64,000 nt of DNA from Chytridium lagenaria (GCA_025449115.1 JAHLKC010000003.1:434001-498000), one strand, 5' to 3'. Positions 23,882 to 36,648 are shown, counted from the first letter of the stretch. Notes: a model not told the origin generated them from the letters alone. Program-made: numbers and translations.

Positions 23882-25964
23882 TCATTATTACATGTTGATT
23901 CCACTGAGCTTTGGCCAGATGGAGCAATTAACAAAGGAAATATCCACTGAGGCCACTCAGCTCAAATCAAATACAAAGTGACGTATATTGTGACTCACGC
24001 GGGGTAGCAAAATCTCGGAGGTTGGTGGATGTTGGTAGGCTGGACATAAACCCGCGGAAGTCATTCCTTACATTCAAGACGAAATCTTGCAACGATCAAT
24101 CTCTGCCAGTTCTTCTTGAGTCAGTTCTTAATTGCGCGTGTAGAAGCTAAGAGGTAATAGGATAAGTAAGTTGTTTTCGAAATGGAGGATGTTGGAGTGA
24201 AGTGCTGAGTACTTTGACTAAGCTTTCGAAGCCCTAGTGATGTGGAATTTTTTGTGATAAGGCTTCTTGCGTGATTCGCTATGCTATACTAGGAATCAGT
24301 GAAAGTACATTCAGCTGAACAGGAAAGCTTACTATGCTTCGAGCGGAGTTTGTACAGGTCGATGATGACTATGGAAGCTTAATGATAGACTATGGCAAGA
24401 CCTATGATGATTACAAAGCTTTCGAGAGGGTGAATGGCATTATCCTGGAGTGCCGTAAAAAGAGCATACAGATGGCCGTCGTGATGACTGCGCCAAAAAG
24501 GGTTGGTAGGCCAAACGTAATTGATATTGCGAGGATGTTGTATCGAAATGAATTTTAAACTTTTTTTCGTTCAACGCCGAATTTGTAAGTGGCATTTTGT
24601 CTACAGATTGAGTATTCCGCATTCACTGACGTACTGACGTACTGACCGTTGAATCCTGGTCCTTGCGAGCTATGGGAATTAAGATTCGCTAAAGTATTCG
24701 TGAGGGTTTTCATGTGAAGGTTTGGATGGGTACTAAAACCCGACGGCCCTGTGAATCATGTACTCGATTCTAGCTTGTATGCAATGCATCATCATTAGAT
24801 TTCGCGGATCCTCCAGTTATTTAGTTTTAAAGTGGTTCAAATATTATCTAAATCAATCTCTAGTCGTTTTTACTTTAATATCATTGATACGAGGACGGCT
24901 GCTTGAACGGTTTGTATCATAGCTATGCCGTCTTCTTTGAGAAATATAAATATTATCCGTAGTTTTTTGCATCATACTCGTAAGGCTGAAGTATGTCTAA
25001 CATTTGATCTGATGGTTTTATCTAACGCTTCTCAAGGAGATATTTATTTCTTATTATTTCAAGTCGAAAGAGGATAATTTGAAAATCAGGGTTATTTGAT
25101 AGATCTACAGATTTCGCCACGAGCGTTGCTTCGCATGGAACGGATATATGTACCGAAACGTTATTCCATGATCTATATATCCCATTGTTTTAGTTTTTCA
25201 TTTGGATTTGAATAATGTGTGATGTCATTATTAGGTCAACTTTGTATGAAGATTTAGTGGTTTTGTGCATGCGACGAGCTGATACTACCTTATAAGGACG
25301 AGGTATGTTGTCATCTTTAATTAACTCACGATGGTATATCTTAAGATAATTTCGAAATGGTTCTTCAAAGATCTTTACAGACCACGAACATATGTCGGGA
25401 GGGGTGCACATACTTTACTGCAAAGGTTCTTAGTACTGCAAAACATTTGTTAATTTGCAAGAGTCTGGCACAACTATCCAGTGTGTGTATATAGCATCCC
25501 ACCGGTTGGTATTATGAGAGATCAATAAAGCTGCTCCCCTCAATTGTCAGCCAAGTCACCAAAGTGTCTACAACTTTTGTCGAGACGGCAGGATTTTGGC
25601 TGATACCTTAGTCATCGTCGCAACTCCAATCACAATAATAATATTCTTTGCTGAATACATAGCGATTTTCACTCGGCACTCCGCAGTTTCTGACTGATCA
25701 GCGCGGCGTCGCCACGCGCTGCGGATGACCTCTTGGGGGTTTCGCTTCTTTTGTTAATTTTATTCGAGGAGAATATTACGCAATGAATAATTTATTGCAA
25801 TAGCGATGCGATTGGAATGTTGTAACAAGATGAGAGTAATGGAGGGGGGTACCTATGCGATGCGATTGCAATGGTTCAACAAAATGAGAGGACAGAAACA
25901 AGAGTGCCGATTCAATCGGTGTTCCCTGATGATGTTGGAGGGTTGGTCAGCTCGGGAGGGTTGG
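23882..25964. other. gene-poor interval
   Basis: Only short open stretches are seen, for example 24,334-24,558, without recognisable motifs. A small direct repeat GACGTACT occurs near 24,627-24,645. A ~55 bp direct duplication (GCGATGCGATTG..AATG) lies at about 25,803-25,895. I see no supportable gene. Confidence 0.45.
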
Positions 25965-27804
25965 TCACCTGGCTGGTATCGTCAGGATTGTTTGTGTTTT
26001 CTGGCGTGTGGGACTCTCTATTGTCGTCGTCAGGAGAGCGAGAGGACGACTGTCACGTGTCGATTCCGCGTGGTCGGATGTTTGTTGATCACTAGCATTG
26101 TCGTTGTTTTCATCGGAGGCGTTGTCGTCATCTTCCGAGTTCTGCTGTATGGCGAGGCGCGGAGGAACGCAAGCACATTGCTTGGATGGGTGGGTAAGCA
26201 GAACGAGAGGAGATGATGAAGGCAACGATGCGATGGGGAACACATCGTAAATAGCAGTCATCGATGTGGGAGCCATCTGGGATGGAAAAAAAAGTTAAGG
26301 GTTATTTAAGGTAAGCAGTAGAAACCCACCTTTAATGTGTAAGGCGTCGGGGAACAGCATGGAGGAACCCCGCGGCATAACATCACATCACTGCGAGATA
26401 AAAACTTTGCGGGACCTAATACAATGTCGAAAACTAAACTAGTTAGTAAGTAAATAAAAAAAAACATTACATTTCGGAACTTGTATAAGTGGTGTTCTTG
26501 ATGTTTCGACGTCAACTTGCGTGCGAGAAAGATGTAATCGGTTGTTCGCGGCGATCGAGTTCAATTTTAATAGGCGTCCGTTTCTGCGTGCATTTGACCC
26601 AGGACTGAAATAAGACGGTGATCGCATAGTCGTCGATTTTCGTTAAGTCTGGAGTCGGAACGTTTGGTACCTCCTTGTATGTTGATGCAATCTGTAAGGG
26701 AAAAAGATTTTACTCGTCATGATATAGCACAGGAAGGCAGATTAAAAAAGTATTTAACGAAAGAGAACCTACACATTTTTGGAACACCCCCAATATGATT
26801 TGTGAGTCTTTTCGACGTCATTGTTTTTTCTCTTGAAGAAGCATGAAAACCATTCGTGGGAAAAGCGTAGAGTCGGCGAAGATGACGTTTGCGAGCTTTT
26901 ATTGCGATCGAAGTTTCCCTATCATTTGCGGCGTCGTCCTCATCTATTTCGATAATTTCGCCGGCGTCTTCTTCGGCAAGGAATGCGCGAATAACGGCTT
27001 CCATCAATAAATCGGCGAGTGTTAAGTAAAACGATCCTGGCAGCGATATAGAACTTTTCATGTTAATGTGAAAAGATATTTGAACAACAACTCACTTTTT
27101 TCTGTCTTCCTTAGATCTTTTGAGTCTTCTCGGAGGGAGTTCCTGCATAGTTGGAGGAGCGACGATTTTCCATTGTTCGTTTATGGCCGTTACCGAAAGT
27201 TTTTTCGTCCCGGAAACGTTTCTTCCAATGCTCAATAACATTGCTGAAGCGATACATTTTACGTTAATGAAAAAAAAAGGTAAAGGAACAAAAAAAAAAA
27301 AAAAAGATTACTGAAAAAGCTTAAAGAAGCATTAACTAACCAAACATTTTCCGAAAATGAGCGACTTGCTACCAAGAGTCGAGGCCAATATCCAAAGTCG
27401 TCGACATTATCAGAAACACTTCGCTCGGGTGCGGACACCTTTGAGAAAGCATTCAAGATATGTTTCGAATTCCGTTGTTGCGGCATAAGTCCTTCCACCA
27501 GCTTAATTTGAATGATGGACCAGTCATCGTCCTCGCCGCTCCACAGCCTCGAAACGACGGCAAGGCAAGCAACAATGTTGATGTTGTGTTGCTGGACTGA
27601 TGCTTGCAAGAAGGAGAGGCAGTCATTAACAAGGAATTTGTTGTGACTAGATCGAATAGCCTTAAAGGTTAGGAGAATCGATGCTCATTCACTTACAGCA
27701 TGAGGCGGGAAAACGTTATCCATTCGAGTCAACTGCATGTCTTCGACGTCTTCCTCATCAGCAGCGCCACTCGACCGTCGTCGTTTTCTGGTGGTTGATG
27801 ACAT
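25965..27804 (-). CDS. orphan multi-exon gene, divergent from the gene at 28,297
   Basis: I do not recognise the product. Exon 1 (from the ATG at 27,804) encodes MSSTTRKRRRSSG, an acidic stretch, then DNVFPPHA before a GTAAGT donor. Exon 2 runs from about 27,663 to about 27,345 (FLVNDCLSFLQASVQQHN..., VVSRLWSGEDDDWSIIQIKL). Exon 3 (about 27,265-27,095) ends PPRRLKRSKEDRKK before GTGAGT. Exon 4 (about 27,055-26,775) holds YLTLADLLMEAVIRAFLAEE and a strongly acidic EIIEIDEDD motif. A fifth piece lies at about 26,700-26,475. The last ORF (26,276-25,965) is rich in Asn, Asp and Ser and may be a disordered tail. The basic N-terminus suggests a nuclear protein. It sits next to a mobile element and may belong to it; that is inference. 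Exon joins after exon 2 are uncertain. Confidence 0.5.
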
Positions 27805-28296
27805 TGTGATGGTGAAAAATGACAATTTTTATTTTAAATGTTCGGTTTGCTTCGACGAGTGGAGGAAGACGACGAGACGGTTGATTGCTCTTCAGATCTC
27901 CGGAGGACAGAAAAGTAGGAACAGAGAGGGAAGCTGTCGTTCCGTTGATGCCGACGCCGGCGAGGCTGCTGTTGTTGCCATGTATTTCAGGTGTAGGTAC
28001 ACGTAATATATTTAGATCACGTGACTTGCAACTGTATATCGATCGATAGTTATGGCAGGAATGGCGCGAATACCTTTGAAGATTGTCCCTTAAGTTGACC
28101 ATTAAGAACGTTCCAATCAAAATTATTGTTATTAATAAGTATTTTGTTTAATAATAGTAAATGGATGTATTTATGGAGTGTTTCAAATTGATTGATATAT
28201 TTTATACATACATAATTATGAAACTCGCCTCAATCTATTTTAAAAGTTAGGTCAAGGTATAAATATGTAGACGACGTTCTGAGAATTTAAATTAGT
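27805..28296. promoter_or_regulatory. divergent intergenic region with ATCACGTGAC palindrome
   Basis: This is a 0.49 kb AT-rich gap between two divergent genes. It contains one CACGTG E-box-type palindrome at 28,018-28,023 within ATCACGTGAC. The same core recurs six times at 37,565-37,804. A role as a bidirectional promoter is inferred from layout only. Confidence 0.45.
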
Positions 28297-29691
28297 GTGA
28301 TGTTTATGGTTGATATGATCAAGCGAACTTCCAAGCGTCTTGCCACTGACAAAAACAAAGACTTTGCCGACGATCGTGGCGATTTCGACGACGATGTTTC
28401 ATCAAGCGAGAAAGGAAATCAACCAGAAGATCATGACCATGCATCTTTGAAAGTAAAACGGCGAGACGAGGTCGGTGGTGATTCTGTTGCCGGAAATACA
28501 AACAAAAAGGCAAAGTCAATGATAGGGGACCAAGATTCCGAAGACGAATTCATAGGCGAGGCTATACGTAAAATCAAGCAAGAAGAATTCGAACATCGAA
28601 AACTCGGATCGACATCATCCTCTATTATACGTACAAGCTATGAGCTTGAATCCGGAACTGAGTCTTCACCGCGCTCTCATAGTGTTCGGCAAGGACTGGA
28701 TGTCGGAGAAGGGGATAAAGACAATTCTCAGTATTTGTCTGAAGATGATTTATTCTCGAGAGTTGAAAAGTCATTGAGCACAGAACGTTTGGATGGAATT
28801 CGGAAGGCAATTGACAACATGCATCTTGGGAATGCAAGCATGATGGATGGTTTTCCAAACCTTCTGAAGTTTAACCGTAAACTTACGATGGAGATGGGAA
28901 TCATCGGACCTGGTATATCTCCTTATCGTTTGGCTCGGTCAGAAAAAATTATGTGCATTCAGAAGTTCAAAAATGGTAAGTTGGGTCGACGAGGATTTTT
29001 GTGCCATTTTCTTGCCAGTTGGTTAACGTTCATCACAAATTTTTAGGCGGTGACCAGCTGTGTGTTGTGGACGAGCAATCGAAGATTTGCGCTACGTCTA
29101 TTGTGTTTCCGGTGTTATTTTGCACGCAATCGAACTTGGTCGGTGAAGGGCGACCTATGAAAAACAAAGAAGGAACATACCATCCTTTCGGAGTTGGTGT
29201 TAAAATACTCATGCCGCGTATCGAGATGGAGCGTTTTTTGTTTGCCGTTTATCATCAAACTCGATTTTCTAACACAAACGTTGGACAATATGAGACGAGG
29301 GCAACTTTGAACGGTGGAATATGCCAGAACATTAACAAAACAATATGTAAGCTATATTAATTTTCGTGAGGTAATCCATTTAACAATGAAACAGTCCCAT
29401 CTAGTGACCGAAGGGATAACGGATTGGACGGATTCTCAGCCTATGAAAGACGGTAACCCATTTGCGCCGATCTACGATTGCAGCAAGAGAAGTTTAAACT
29501 TACGTAAAATGGAATCACACCCGTTGTTGACTAGTATAGCTATAGACGACATTGGATTGATTGGCGTTTCAATATCGTTGAGTTCAAGTGGAATTCGATT
29601 TATGCCAAACTGGGCGGCTGTGTATGGAACAGCCTCCTATGGCAAAATGACCGGATACAATAGTGTTACTAGTGGTTGGAGTTCAGATTAA
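28297..29691 (+). CDS. orphan gene next to the Helitron, Lys/Glu-rich N-terminus
   Basis: Not recognised. Exon 1 (28,297 to about 28,976) is hydrophilic and lysine/aspartate-rich (IKRTSKRLATDKNKDFADD...). It ends in a more ordered part (MEMGIIGPGISPYRLARSEK, IMCIQKF). A short intron of about 70 bases ends TTTTTAG at about 29,045. Exon 2 (about 29,046-29,345) reads GGDQLCVVDEQSKICATSIV then FGVGVKILMPRIEMERFLFA. A third exon after the GTAAGC...AAACAG intron (about 29,346-29,391) reads HLVTEGITDWTDSQ and ends in hydrophobic strands (SIAIDDIGLIGVSISLSSSG). The phase across the last intron is off by one, as in other genes of the window. It converges on the Helitron helicase gene with a gap of about 100 bp, which makes it a candidate cargo gene. 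Confidence 0.5.
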
Positions 29692-29792
29692 AAGGCGTCA
29701 ATTGGTCAAGATACCGAATTCGGTAGACGCGAAAATTTTTGAAGTATAATGCATTCCAAATAAAAACTTGTTAAAAAAGCTATTCTTGTAAT

Positions 29793-31977
29793 TTATTTTA
29801 AACGTTTGTCACGACTGCGTAGCAAACACTTCTCGATTCGAGAATATTGTCCTTCACGCCATCGATTTAAGCTTTCCAATTGAAAGTCAGTCATAATTTC
29901 GGGGATTGTGATGTTAGTGAGTAGGGTCATAATTAAGCGTAAAACATGATCTGGTGGGGAGAAATATTCAAGTGTTTCGTGTGTGATTCGAGTTGTAAAA
30001 TATATGTTTTTGAGCAGTGTTACTCGAGAGCACATAACGTAGAATGCCGCTTTTTGCGGTGAGTCTCGTAACATAAGTTCTGTTGCTATTAAACCATCTT
30101 CGAGAGTCATCCCTTGAAGACGCTCCGGCGTACAGGCAAAAAATGGAACGAAACCGTGTTGAGTTACGGTTTTTTAAGAGGATCCGCGTTTGGATCCAAA
30201 TGATGTTTAAATTTAATATCTACTTGACCGTGCCATGGTGGCAACGGAATTATACCGTCAGGTAATTTCTGGCCGTAACGCTTTGATGGATTTCCTTTCA
30301 ACTCCACAAAAACAATTCTGGGCGGAAAATTCAGTAGTCGAACACGGCGACCGCATTCTATGAAATAAGATTTATGTCCGCATAAATCTTTCTCATGGAG
30401 TTGAATTTTTCTTATGACTCCAGTGGTTCCTTTCGTTAGCAAAGTTTTTTTTGCGAACATAATTCGTCGAGTGGTCACTATAGGCATGCCAATAAACATG
30501 TATAGTGTCATAGCAATATTTTGAGTTAAGTCATCGTGCAACTTATACGCACTTGCGAACTCGCGGGTAGGTCTCCTTGAGTGTGCACGGCATGCGAATA
30601 ACTGCACTTCGCTCGGACACAGTTTAAACGTAAGCAAGTAATTCAACAAACACCGATCTCGATTTAAACTAACAACAACAGGCATGAACACTTTCGGTGT
30701 CAACAAGGCGGGAATGGAATCGAGGTTCATATCTTGAAGACATCTAGTGTTCAGTGTATGAAGCTGATCATCTGAAAGCTGACCGTATCGAACTCCTTCA
30801 AGAATATCTTCCAGCATCTGATCGTCGCATTGACGCATGTTTTCAAATAAAAAGAAAATCGAAGTTATGTTATCGTATAAACGTTTTCCGTTTACATGCA
30901 TTAAAGTAGATGATTCATTGATTTCAGTGAAGACTGTTTACGTTAGAAACGTTTACGGGATTGAAATACCAGAACGTCCAGCGACGGGTGACAGTTGCAA
31001 AAAGTCACCAAATATCAAAACGTCTTTTCCTCCCATTAATGTATGTTCAGTTCGAATGGATGGAGTGAGGCTATTTGTCGCAGCCTGGTAACTCGGTTAA
31101 TAGATATTGCAGAGATACTTATGATTACCTCAAATCCACCAAATAGCTTTTGATCGATCATCGATCCTTCGTCAATAATGATTAACTTTATTTTTCGATG
31201 ATCTAAAATGGCGAATGGATCGGCACCGTTGAGAGGTTCGCAAGAGAAAAGGGCTAAGTTTCGAAGTGAGTGCATGGTTTTTCCGTCGACATTCATTGAC
31301 GCAGTGCCAGTGAACGAAGTAGTTTCTATTGCATCGCGTCGGTCCCACAATGTCGCGAATTTCAATAACGCATGCGTAACGGCAGACTTCCCAACGCCAG
31401 GGTGACCACAACACAATGATATCTCTTGTGAATGCGGGAACTTATAAGTTGTAGTCAAGTTTGGGTTTTCATCTACACAAAACCAATACAATAATTTGCG
31501 GGCAAAAAGCTCAAACACGGCATGTTGCCAAAAATTCAACGTAAATGCAGTGGAGCACTGCGCAACAGAAGGATAATGCGGTAAGCATTGGGGATTCTTC
31601 CGTTCAGCATCGGTGATCAACTTTGGATCAATCCAAGCAACAGGTTCGGAGAACGAATGTATTCGTTGAACTCGAGTATCAGTTTCTATGTCAGTTAATG
31701 ACAATGGTTGTTTTGTTGCTATGCTATGAATATTTTGGATGTTGTCAACGGCATCTGCATGTTCTGTAGGCGAGAGTTCCGGAATGGCAGATGTATACTC
31801 CGAGTGAATACCGGTCGGTAGTCTTTTGTCAAACACTAAATCTATGATCGTAGCAGAATCGAAAGTCTTTAGCTGTTCTTCCATATACTCTTGTCGAGCG
31901 TTTGTCAACAAATCTTCCATTAAATCTTCTTCAGCGGTGTCATGGATATTTTCTTCGTCATAATCAGACTCCGACAA
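29793..31977 (-). CDS. Helitron PIF1-type helicase part
   Basis: This is a superfamily 1 DNA helicase that unwinds the donor strand during transposition. Walker A is CCGHPGVGKSAVTHALLKFA (about 31,405-31,345). TSFTGTASMNVDGKTMHSLR follows as motif Ia, and Walker B is KLIIIDEGSMIDQKL. An intron at about 31,090-31,136 leads into GGKDVLIFGDFLQLSPV (about 31,030-30,980), helicase motif III. MRQCDDQMLEDILEGVRYGQ corresponds to the PIF1 'Rq.dp.F..lL..lR.G' segment. The C-terminal part (GMTLEDGLI, AAFYVMCSRVTLLKNIYF) carries motifs V/VI. A six-T run at 30,170-30,175 appears one base short, separating DPLKK from TVTQHGFVPFFACTPERLQG. The stop is at 29,793. Confidence 0.88.
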
Positions 31978-31983
31978 AGAGCG

Positions 31984-34339
31984 TCATTTTCCTGCTGACG
32001 ACATTGCAGCCAATGGACGTTTGCGAAGTAATTGATCTTCTACCGACTCTGTCGCATCACACATCATTCCGCGTCGATTGTGAAAGTCTGAATTTCTTTG
32101 TTGCCACTCAATCGCATCTAATACAGGTGGTGTGGTTTGATTTTGTAGCATCCAGTTCTGAAACATATCTTTCCACGTAGTTTGAACCATTTGTCTAAGC
32201 TGGTCAAACGAAGAGTGCGGTATGAAAAGTAGACCACATATTTGATAGTAAGTCTCTACGTTTTGTCCAGTGACGTCATCACTCCCAAGTCTGGAAGTTG
32301 CATTCCCGTGAGAATCAACACTCCATCGGAGACACAACGTTTAACGAATTTTTTCATGTAATGAGGATGTTGCCTATCCATTGGCAGTAACCCCTCACTG
32401 TATTTCGTAGCTGACGTGTCATAACATTCAATGTAACGGGCCCACCAAGTTGCGGACAAACAAGCGGGACGAAAATGATAATCATAACACAATAACGTTC
32501 CAGCCGGAATACGATTTTGAACAGTGTCGCAAAGGGGAATCGACACTGTTTCAGATCCGTTTAGCTCATTAATTATCAGCGCCATGTTTAATGATTTGGG
32601 AGGTCGACCGAAGTAGTACGGAGATGATCTAAGAATCATTAACGAGGCCATCGTTTGAAAGAGTTCACATATTCGCAGCCATGGGGTCGTAGCGGCACAA
32701 TTTCCAGCAAATGCGAAATGTATGTGAGTTGCAAATTTGCTTCACGAGGCATCAGCATTCTACAAACTTTTAATTTTGGAGCGTGCGTTGCCGCCTAAAC
32801 ACCTTTTAGAAAACGTATGTATGAAAAGTGAAGAACCTTAAAGCATGAACCAACATGGTAAAAGTGGTGAAATTGCACGTCTCGTAGCACTAATGACAAC
32901 ACAGCACGTTGAAGCGGCGATCGTTCCAAATCTTTTACAGACGGGGGATGGTATGACACACGACTGTATTCACGAATGACGTCACTTTGAAGTAATTCGT
33001 GACGCGTAAGGAAGTTTTGAAATCGCCGCATGAAAATATCTTGGTTTGCGAATTTCACTCCGCATTCAGAACAATAGGACAGAGGAATCGGCACGGAGTC
33101 TTTATGTGCGCGCTTATACACATTCCCAGGATATTTTGTTTCGGATAATTTTCCACTGCAATATATGTATGGGCAGTTTAGATACGCTCGACCGTAAAGT
33201 CATAATAATCAAGGAAAACTGGTGGTACTGCCGTCGCAATAGCATCTTGAAACTTGCACAATTGTCGACGAAAGCTCTCCGTTTGTAAAGCGGCTTTTAA
33301 AGTGACAGATGTGGTGGGAAGTCCTCGGAACCCAGATAAGAAAATGTGCATGGAGGTCCCCAGCTTTTGTAGTTTCGGCAGCAGCGAAGAAGTTTGTAAT
33401 ATAGCCCAATATTCCGCCTTCCGGTTTAGATATCCCTCTTTTCATGTCGAACCCTAACATAGTATCTACAAATACTGATACAGCACGGTCGAAAAATGCG
33501 GCAGCGGAAAACGGATGAGATCCGGAAATGTCTCTCAAAGGAAGATTCGACGGAAACAGGATCCGATTTGTAATGTCAATGATAGTGGGATCAACAACAC
33601 CAGCAACCAGAGCAACCGAGATGTTGCCATCCATATTCATCGTCTTAGTAAGAAAAATATGAGGTGTTCCGATTCGTTTTATAATGCCATGTAAACTTCT
33701 TCGAGCTTTAGTTGCGGCAGCGGCCGACCCCGGAAACATCTGTTCTCCACGCGAAAGAGCATACTTAATAGCATCAACGTCTTTGAAAGTGTCTTGCAAT
33801 GATTCTGGTAAAGATTCCTTCCGAAAAAATCGACCATCCAATTGTTTGAAAAACCTAAGTAACAATTCCACTTTTTCGGCAGGTAGTTTGGAAGCCCGCA
33901 AAGCTTCTCTCTTTATAGTTACCGACCGATGAAACGATTGGTAAGCTTCTTTCAAAGCCATTTTGTCGAAGTATATGGCAATGAAACCGTAATGTTTTTC
34001 AAATATCCTACGGTGTAATCGTAAACATCGAAGTGTCCATTTATGTAGTGATAATTTTCGCTGTCGGTATTCTGACGGTCCTCCTCTGCCGAAGGGAAAC
34101 AGTGTCGGGAACAACATCATTACTTCATTCCAGTTTTTAGATCCAGCAATCTGATTAGACCGTGTCACCAGAAAAAAAGGGTCTTCCGTTGTTTGCGTGG
34201 CATTCAGAACGACTGACGTATGACGAATAGCTTGTCCGGTAATTGAGGACTCCTCCGATGTTGATTGCGGAATATTATGTGACGATAAAATGTCGTCAAT
34301 CCGTTGTGCATGATTAACATCGTGTATGTCACTTTCCAC
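31984..34339 (-). CDS. Helitron Rep-like (Helitron_like_N) part
   Basis: The Rep part would nick and join DNA during rolling-circle transposition. The ORF from 34,339 shows VTRSNQIAGSKNWNEVMMLF, TLFPFGRGGPSEYRQR and SHPFSAAAFFDRAV. It continues with FVDTMLGFDM, GGILGYITNFFAAAETTKAG and DLHAHFLIWV, where the HAH is the H-x-H metal site. The expected continuation (RGLPTTSVTLKAALQTESFR) is one base out of frame at 33,327-33,328. After more short introns the protein continues through CSECGVKFANQDIF (a paired-cysteine motif), HHFYHVGSCFK and KVCRMLMPREANL. It then reaches GQNVETYYQICGLLFIPHS, the usual linker before the helicase. I could not place the catalytic tyrosine pair. The region is fragmented over three frames. 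Confidence 0.78.
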
Positions 34340-34368
34340 GAAAACATCTGTATATATTAATTCTTCAT

Positions 34369-35336
34369 TTAAAATAATGCATTACCTGTATCAATCTCAT
34401 CATCATTGTCTTTGATATTTCCATACAGCGAATTGTGATTCTTTAACCACTGCAAGGCGGTCTTCACGCGATTTATATTGATGTCATATCTTAGGCGGGC
34501 CTCAGATCTTTGCGATTCAGTAAGAGGTCCAACAAACATTACGCAACAATTTCCTGTTACGTTTCTTGGTAATTTCGTCATCATTTGATTCCCGATAGGT
34601 CCCTTCGTGTTTCGCACAATGTACGTATGACTTCGAAGCTGCTGATTTGGACCACCTTGCATAGTCGTGAGGTACATACATGGCAGCATCAAGGCTATCA
34701 TCATCTCTTCTGTCCGTGTTATTGCTTGCATATCCTCAGACCCAACACCAATGAAGTTGCCGTTCGCAATCGAAAGTTCAGGAAGTTCATTTTTATCTAT
34801 AGATTCCTTACATGTTACACACATCCTCAAACAAACCGTCGACAGTCGTTGATCATGACAGCCGGTAAAATTGTATACAACGCCTATTAATATTAATGAA
34901 AAATTTCACATGTATAAATACCCGGAGGATACAATAATAATTCTTTCAATCGTGAATCTTTATCACTTGCATCGTACTGTGAAATGAGTAACGGATGTAA
35001 TCCGTTTGGAACTTTCAAAACGTCCGATATAGTTTGTATAACGCTATCAATAGAGACCAATTGACAATCTTCCATCCCGAAATCCATTTCACATATCGCA
35101 CAAGGCACAACGGCCAACGCATTTGCGTTTAACGCCAAAGTTGCCTTGCGCACAGCCGTATCAATCATATGTTGAGTCGGAACAACAAACAATTCGTTAA
35201 GAGGTGGACGCTCCACCACGATTCCATGAACGGTATCTTCAGCAGCTTCCGCACGCTGATTGGCGCGTTGTGTTCGTCGTCGTTTCCGTCGCTTTTCTGT
35301 TGCTGACGATCGATCCGTAGTTAATCTTTCAACCAC
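34369..35336 (-). CDS. Helitron transposase, N-terminal part
   Basis: This is the first part of the Rep/helicase polypeptide. It begins near 35,336 with a basic Arg-rich stretch and continues to NGLHPLLISQYDAS and LLLYPPG. A 38-base intron (34,884-34,921) restores the frame into GVVYNFTGCHDQRLSTVCLR. Next comes a CVTCKESIDKNELPELSIAN motif: paired cysteines followed by 'iPkLaLANgl.iG', typical of the DUF6570 region that precedes Helitron Rep domains. AITRTEEMMIALMLPCMYL continues that pattern. The next join (DEIDT to DVFVESD) uses another small intron. The true initiation codon may lie in an upstream exon. Confidence 0.75.
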
Positions 35337-36167
35337 TAAGACTTAAGTCAGTATGTATAACAATACCAATATAATTTGTCACCAAAATCTTCTACTTCGG
35401 GCGCGTGAGAAACAACTGGAGCAACTCCACTAATAACATCCACCGTGTCAAATTCATGCACGGGTAGTGCTTGATGTATATCTCCTCCATGAATATCTCC
35501 TCCATATATGAAATGTTGATCATACATGTGATCCGGCGCGTTGTTAAAATATGCAGGTGAACATAACTCGATAATCCCAGTTGATATAACACGTCAGGAT
35601 GATATCCGGTTGAAAACACTCTGAAACCCTTGTGACAATGGTCCAGTCACTCCAAAAAATTGCGGGTCTCGGCGTAACCAGCAACAGCCGGGGAGTAACT
35701 CCATGGCACCTCGCGAACAATGAACGCAGGAGTAACATTCACATAACCACGGGAAATAACTCCATGGCGACATTATCAAACGATGAATGCAATAGTAACA
35801 TTGACATACCCATGTAATGCAATATGAGCAGCGACATAGGTTCTAAAAATTGAGTGCATGTAACAGAACAGAAACTTACATATGAATATGTGGATCCATC
35901 GTAAGTTTGATAGGAAGGTACTACTGTAGATTCATCGTAAATTGATAGGAAGGTCAAATATACGGTCTTACCAATACAACATTCAAGCACACTATATGCA
36001 AGGAGGTTCTTAACCTTTTATTTACTTACATGTAAGCTTTCTGTATCAAGCCAAAAGATAAAAATGAATGATTTTCGACGATTTTTTTATATCACTCCTA
36101 AACTACGATGACTGGAAGGTATATCAAATCATATTTGCATCAATTCCGTAGTGTACACGGCACAAAT

Positions 36168-36505
36168 GATCTTCACGGATTTTCCTGCCAATTTAAAGTT
36201 CCATGGAAATCACGGCAATAATTGTGACTCAATAAATATAATATCCTCTTACTACTTTTGTGTAAATCTTTATCACGTTCTTTCCCTTTCAACTAAACTG
36301 TTCCTGTTCATCACTAATTCTTCCAAACTTTACTCGGATCTTCACGGATTTTCCTGCCACTTTAAAGTTCCATGGAAATCACGGCAATAACTGTGCCTCA
36401 ATACATATAATATCCTCTTACTACTTTTGTGTAAATCTTTATCACGTTCTTTCCCTTTCAACTAAACTGTTCCTGTTCATCACTAATTCTTCCAAACTTT
36501 ACTCG
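36168..36505. repeat. 169 bp direct tandem duplication
   Basis: Two copies (36,168-36,336 and 36,337-36,505) start GATCTTCACGGATTTTCCTG and end CCAAACTTTACTCG. Only a few substitutions separate them (for example CAATTT/CACTTT and AATTGTGAC/AACTGTGCC), so the duplication is recent. Confidence 0.95.
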
Positions 36506-36555
36506 ATAAATAACGGTGCTAAAAGGAATATAACATTTAGTTAGTGTTTCATTAG

Positions 36556-36648
36556 GAATTTCTACATGTGTGAAAATCATTAACTGTCCTTCTCTTTTGT
36601 GTATCATAAAGAATTTCTACATGTGTGAAAATCTTTAACTGTCCTTCC
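36556..36648. repeat. 55 bp-period direct repeat
   Basis: GAATTTCTACATGTGTGAAA begins at 36,556 and again at 36,611, each followed by ATC(A/T)TTAACTGTCCTTC. Confidence 0.9.

Larger units (their letters stand above)
29793..35336 (-). mobile_element. Helitron-like rolling-circle element, coding body
   Basis: The region encodes, in order on the minus strand, a DUF6570-like N-terminal part, a Helitron-like Rep part with an H-x-H motif, and a PIF1-type helicase. This is the expected order for a Helitron transposase. Spliceable introns join the pieces, for example 34,884-34,921 and about 34,346-34,384. The remaining frame breaks are single-base changes in homopolymers (30,170-30,175 and 33,327-33,328). 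The body may therefore be intact. I did not find convincing 5'-TC and CTRR-3' termini, so the true element is probably longer than the coordinates given. Flanking repeats at 36-38 kb and the orphan genes at 26-29.7 kb could lie inside it. Confidence 0.85.

Noticed and set aside
24334..24558. Small plus-strand gene of 74 codons
   Set aside because: There is no recognisable domain, no convincing intron partner and no conserved neighbour; open by chance is as likely.
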